From the NCBI GenBank assembly GCA_003552485.1, contig PUMX01000455.1:1-7498 (forward strand): DNA of 7,498 nt, in the 5' to 3' direction. The notes below the pieces were generated by a model. The model ran no database searches, was not told the DNA's origin, and saw nothing but the letters and a program-made list of their open reading frames with translations. Source of the stretch: Candidatus Hydrogenedentota bacterium. Lineage in GTDB: Bacteria > Hydrogenedentota > Hydrogenedentia > Hydrogenedentales > SLHB01. Every line of letters starts with the position of its first letter. The stretch's first letter is position 1. Position numbers and translations under genes: made by a program. Positions 5,714 through 7,498 of the stretch are shown here, in pieces.

Positions 5714-7498
5714 TCACACCTGGCTGCGGATATCGGAAAGCAACTGCAAAGCCCGTTTGGCCAAATCCTCGCCATGAGCCCGCACCTCGTGGCCTTTCCC
5801 GTTACGTAGATCGAGACGCAGCTTGGTCAATTCGCGCGCGATTGGCGCGACCCTCATTCCCATTTCCCGCGCGACTTCCTTCTTCCCCTTGTTGACGAGC
5901 CGGCATAACGCGCCATCGCAACCGCATATTGCCGAACAAGCTTCGATAATTCGGCTGCGCGCTTCGCAGATGAGCGGCGACTCGTAGATGAGGTTCAGGG
6001 TCATGGCGCGGATGGCGTGCGTCGTGACAAGGTCGTGCAACAAGTCGCCGTGGCCCGTAGTATTCAACTTCGCCTCGATAGAAGACGTATCAACCCCGTG
6101 AGCCCGCGCCAGTTGCAGATTGAGCGAGGACTGCTGCAGGTCGTCCTGCACAAGACGCTGGGCTATTTTGTCACGCCAATACGCGCAAGTCTCCGGCTTC
6201 CCCACCAGTATCACCCGAGCCTGACCGGGAAACATTTCGGTGTGCCGTTGGAGTTTCATTGGAGTCCAGTTCCACGTCGTCACAAAGTCACCCAAGTCGT
6301 AGATCTCGAGTCCCTTCATAGTCTCTGGAGGAATATCCACGAACACAGAGGTCATGCCTCGCGTGTCGTTGTTCACAACGAAGTAGAGATTGAATTCCTC
6401 GCCTCGCATGCGGTACGACTGAATCGCAGGGATATCGTCCGGCAGCATGGTGTGGTCCGTCGAGCGTTTGCTGGTCACATACCAGCGATCGGGCAGCCGC
6501 GCTGGTTCCGCATTCAACAGCAGAGGCGCGAGCGCCTTAAAGCGAGTGGCGCGTTTGTCAAGCTCCAGCCAAATGTCGCTGAAGGCGAGAAACGGGCCCG
6601 TGAGAGATCGTTGTATGCTGCCTCCCACCCACATGGGCGTATTGTGATACGTATAAGCAAACCACCCCCGGGCCCCGTTGGCGATGGCCAAGTTAGCCAT
6701 AGCGCGCATTTCAGGGCAACTGCTCCATGTTGGTGTGCCACTCGCGTGCACGAAGGCTGGCGCTACCAGCCAGTACTGTTGACCTCGCGATTGCTCACAA
6801 TGGCCTCGGGTGATGGGACCCACGGACCAGGGATCACCGGATTGAGAATATGTCGCGCCTGACACACTCAGAAAAGGGGCGTACAATGGGTAACCGGCGC
6901 CGTGCCGATTGATGGCTACGACAGGATGTGTGGCGTCCTTTGCTTCGATCGCCGCCTTTAAAGAGAGATAGCGATGGAAGCTTTCTTCCCCGGGCGGGAC
7001 CGTGAGATTCCATGCCAGTATCACGCTGGAATCGGTATATGGACCGATATGCCCGTCAATAAACTCCGACGGTTGCAACACTTCATCCTCGACTGAGGAG
7101 CGATAATGGGGGACGGTCTTCAGCCCGTATTGACCGCACAGGGCTAGGAACTCCGAGAACTCCTGCGCCGTGAAGCGGTCAGCGTTATCCATGGCGATAC
7201 AATTGTGATTATGGCGGACCATATCTTCCAGGGCCAGGCGCCAGTAGTCCCGCATGGTTACGCCCAGCATTTCCGCCATGCGCCGCGCTACTTGGGCGTC
7301 CATCATCACACCCAGCGGAAGGAATTCGTCGAGAATGGGGTAACGGCGCACCGGATGCTCGGCTTTAAGCGACTCAATACTGGCGTGATAGGCTTCAGCT
7401 TCAACGGTGCTCATCTCGCGAAAGCGGATGGACGCCACTTCCATGGACTCGTCGGACCGGCTGTTCGAGTACAGCCGGATCGCCAACGTATCCAGCCT
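5714..7498 (-). CDS. Glycoside-hydrolase-like TIM-barrel protein (5'-partial)
   Basis: The frame stays open to the right edge, with four codons (RLDT) before the TTG at 7486, so the true start lies outside; 594 residues are visible. Numbering from the edge: residues 1-35 (LAIRLYSNSRSDESMEVASIRFRE) look like the last strands of a beta-sandwich, as in carbohydrate-binding modules. About 60-330 resemble the barrel of beta-galactosidase/GH42-like proteins: a strand at NHNCIAMDN, GLKTVPHY, an ILAWNL strand followed by a helix and KDATHPVVAINR, and EMRAMANLAIANGARGWFAYTY, close to the common late-barrel pattern. About 330-435 look like a beta domain. The last 155 residues are mainly helical and hold five cysteines at 511, 521, 525, 527 and 532. 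The acidic DEP-type motif usually found after the AW-L strand reads TVPPGEE, so activity is doubtful. A secreted or cell-surface site is plausible, but the N-terminus is not visible. It converges with the regulator gene. Exact family unrecognised; fold assignment rests on pattern memory. Confidence 0.7.
   Translation of the reverse strand, partial: RLDTLAIRLYSNSRSDESMEVASIRFREMSTVEAEAYHASIESLKAEHPVRRYPILDEFLPLGVMMDAQVARRMAEMLGVTMRDYWRLALEDMVRHNHNCIAMDNADRFTAQEFSEFLALCGQYGLKTVPHYRSSVEDEVLQPSEFIDGHIGPYTDSSVILAWNLTVPPGEESFHRYLSLKAAIEAKDATHPVVAINRHGAGYPLYAPFLSVSGATYSQSGDPWSVGPITRGHCEQSRGQQYWLVAPAFVHASGTPTWSSCPEMRAMANLAIANGARGWFAYTYHNTPMWVGGSIQRSLTGPFLAFSDIWLELDKRATRFKALAPLLLNAEPARLPDRWYVTSKRSTDHTMLPDDIPAIQSYRMRGEEFNLYFVVNNDTRGMTSVFVDIPPETMKGLEIYDLGDFVTTWNWTPMKLQRHTEMFPGQARVILVGKPETCAYWRDKIAQRLVQDDLQQSSLNLQLARAHGVDTSSIEAKLNTTGHGDLLHDLVTTHAIRAMTLNLIYESPLICEARSRIIEACSAICGCDGALCRLVNKGKKEVAREMGMRVAPIARELTKLRLDLRNGKGHEVRAHGEDLAKRALQLLSDIRSQV

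Noticed and set aside
6017..6862. 281-codon open frame on the plus strand
   Set aside because: It is fully antisense to the glycosidase-like gene, has no recognisable domain, is rich in arginine and histidine as expected of a shadow frame, and has no ribosome site of note.
1..7498. CRISPR array, tRNA/rRNA, transposon ends or a defence system
   Set aside because: No regularly spaced repeats, cloverleaf pattern, transposase motifs or known defence domains were seen on either strand.

Overview
The window carries the end of an arginine-biosynthesis gene block, followed by a signalling gene and, on the opposite strand, a carbohydrate-active-enzyme-like gene. GC content looks to be near 58-60% by eye, genes have Shine-Dalgarno-type ribosome sites, and there is no sign of phage, insertion sequence, CRISPR or RNA genes. 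The mix of complete housekeeping arg genes, a REC-GAF-HD-GYP regulator and a large TIM-barrel glycosidase-like protein would suit a free-living bacterium of a Planctomycetes/Hydrogenedentes/Lentisphaerae type, but nothing in the sequence fixes the taxon; this is a guess from gene style.

Layout: 1-941 (+) is argF (ornithine carbamoyltransferase), cut by the left window edge; 942-1070 is a spacer with an unusual set of small hairpins; 1071-2291 (+) is argG (argininosuccinate synthase); 2292-2553 is a 262-nt spacer with dyads and a weak promoter candidate; 2554-3933 (+) is argH (argininosuccinate lyase). Together these three perform the last three steps of arginine synthesis: ornithine to citrulline, citrulline to argininosuccinate, argininosuccinate to arginine plus fumarate. 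All three have intact signature motifs. Earlier arg genes, if clustered, would lie to the left of the window.

After a 151-nt gap, about 4085-5596 (+) encodes a response regulator with receiver, GAF and HD-GYP domains, with all expected catalytic residues for cyclic-di-GMP hydrolysis. Its start codon is ambiguous. It is followed by a 117-nt convergent spacer and then, on the minus strand from 7498 down to 5714, a protein whose central part resembles a glycoside-hydrolase TIM barrel; it is cut by the right edge. Its expected acidic motif seems to be missing, and it ends in a helical region with a cysteine cluster.

No convincing new multi-gene system is visible. The points most worth a second look are the degenerate glycosidase-like protein and the structured spacers in the arg block.
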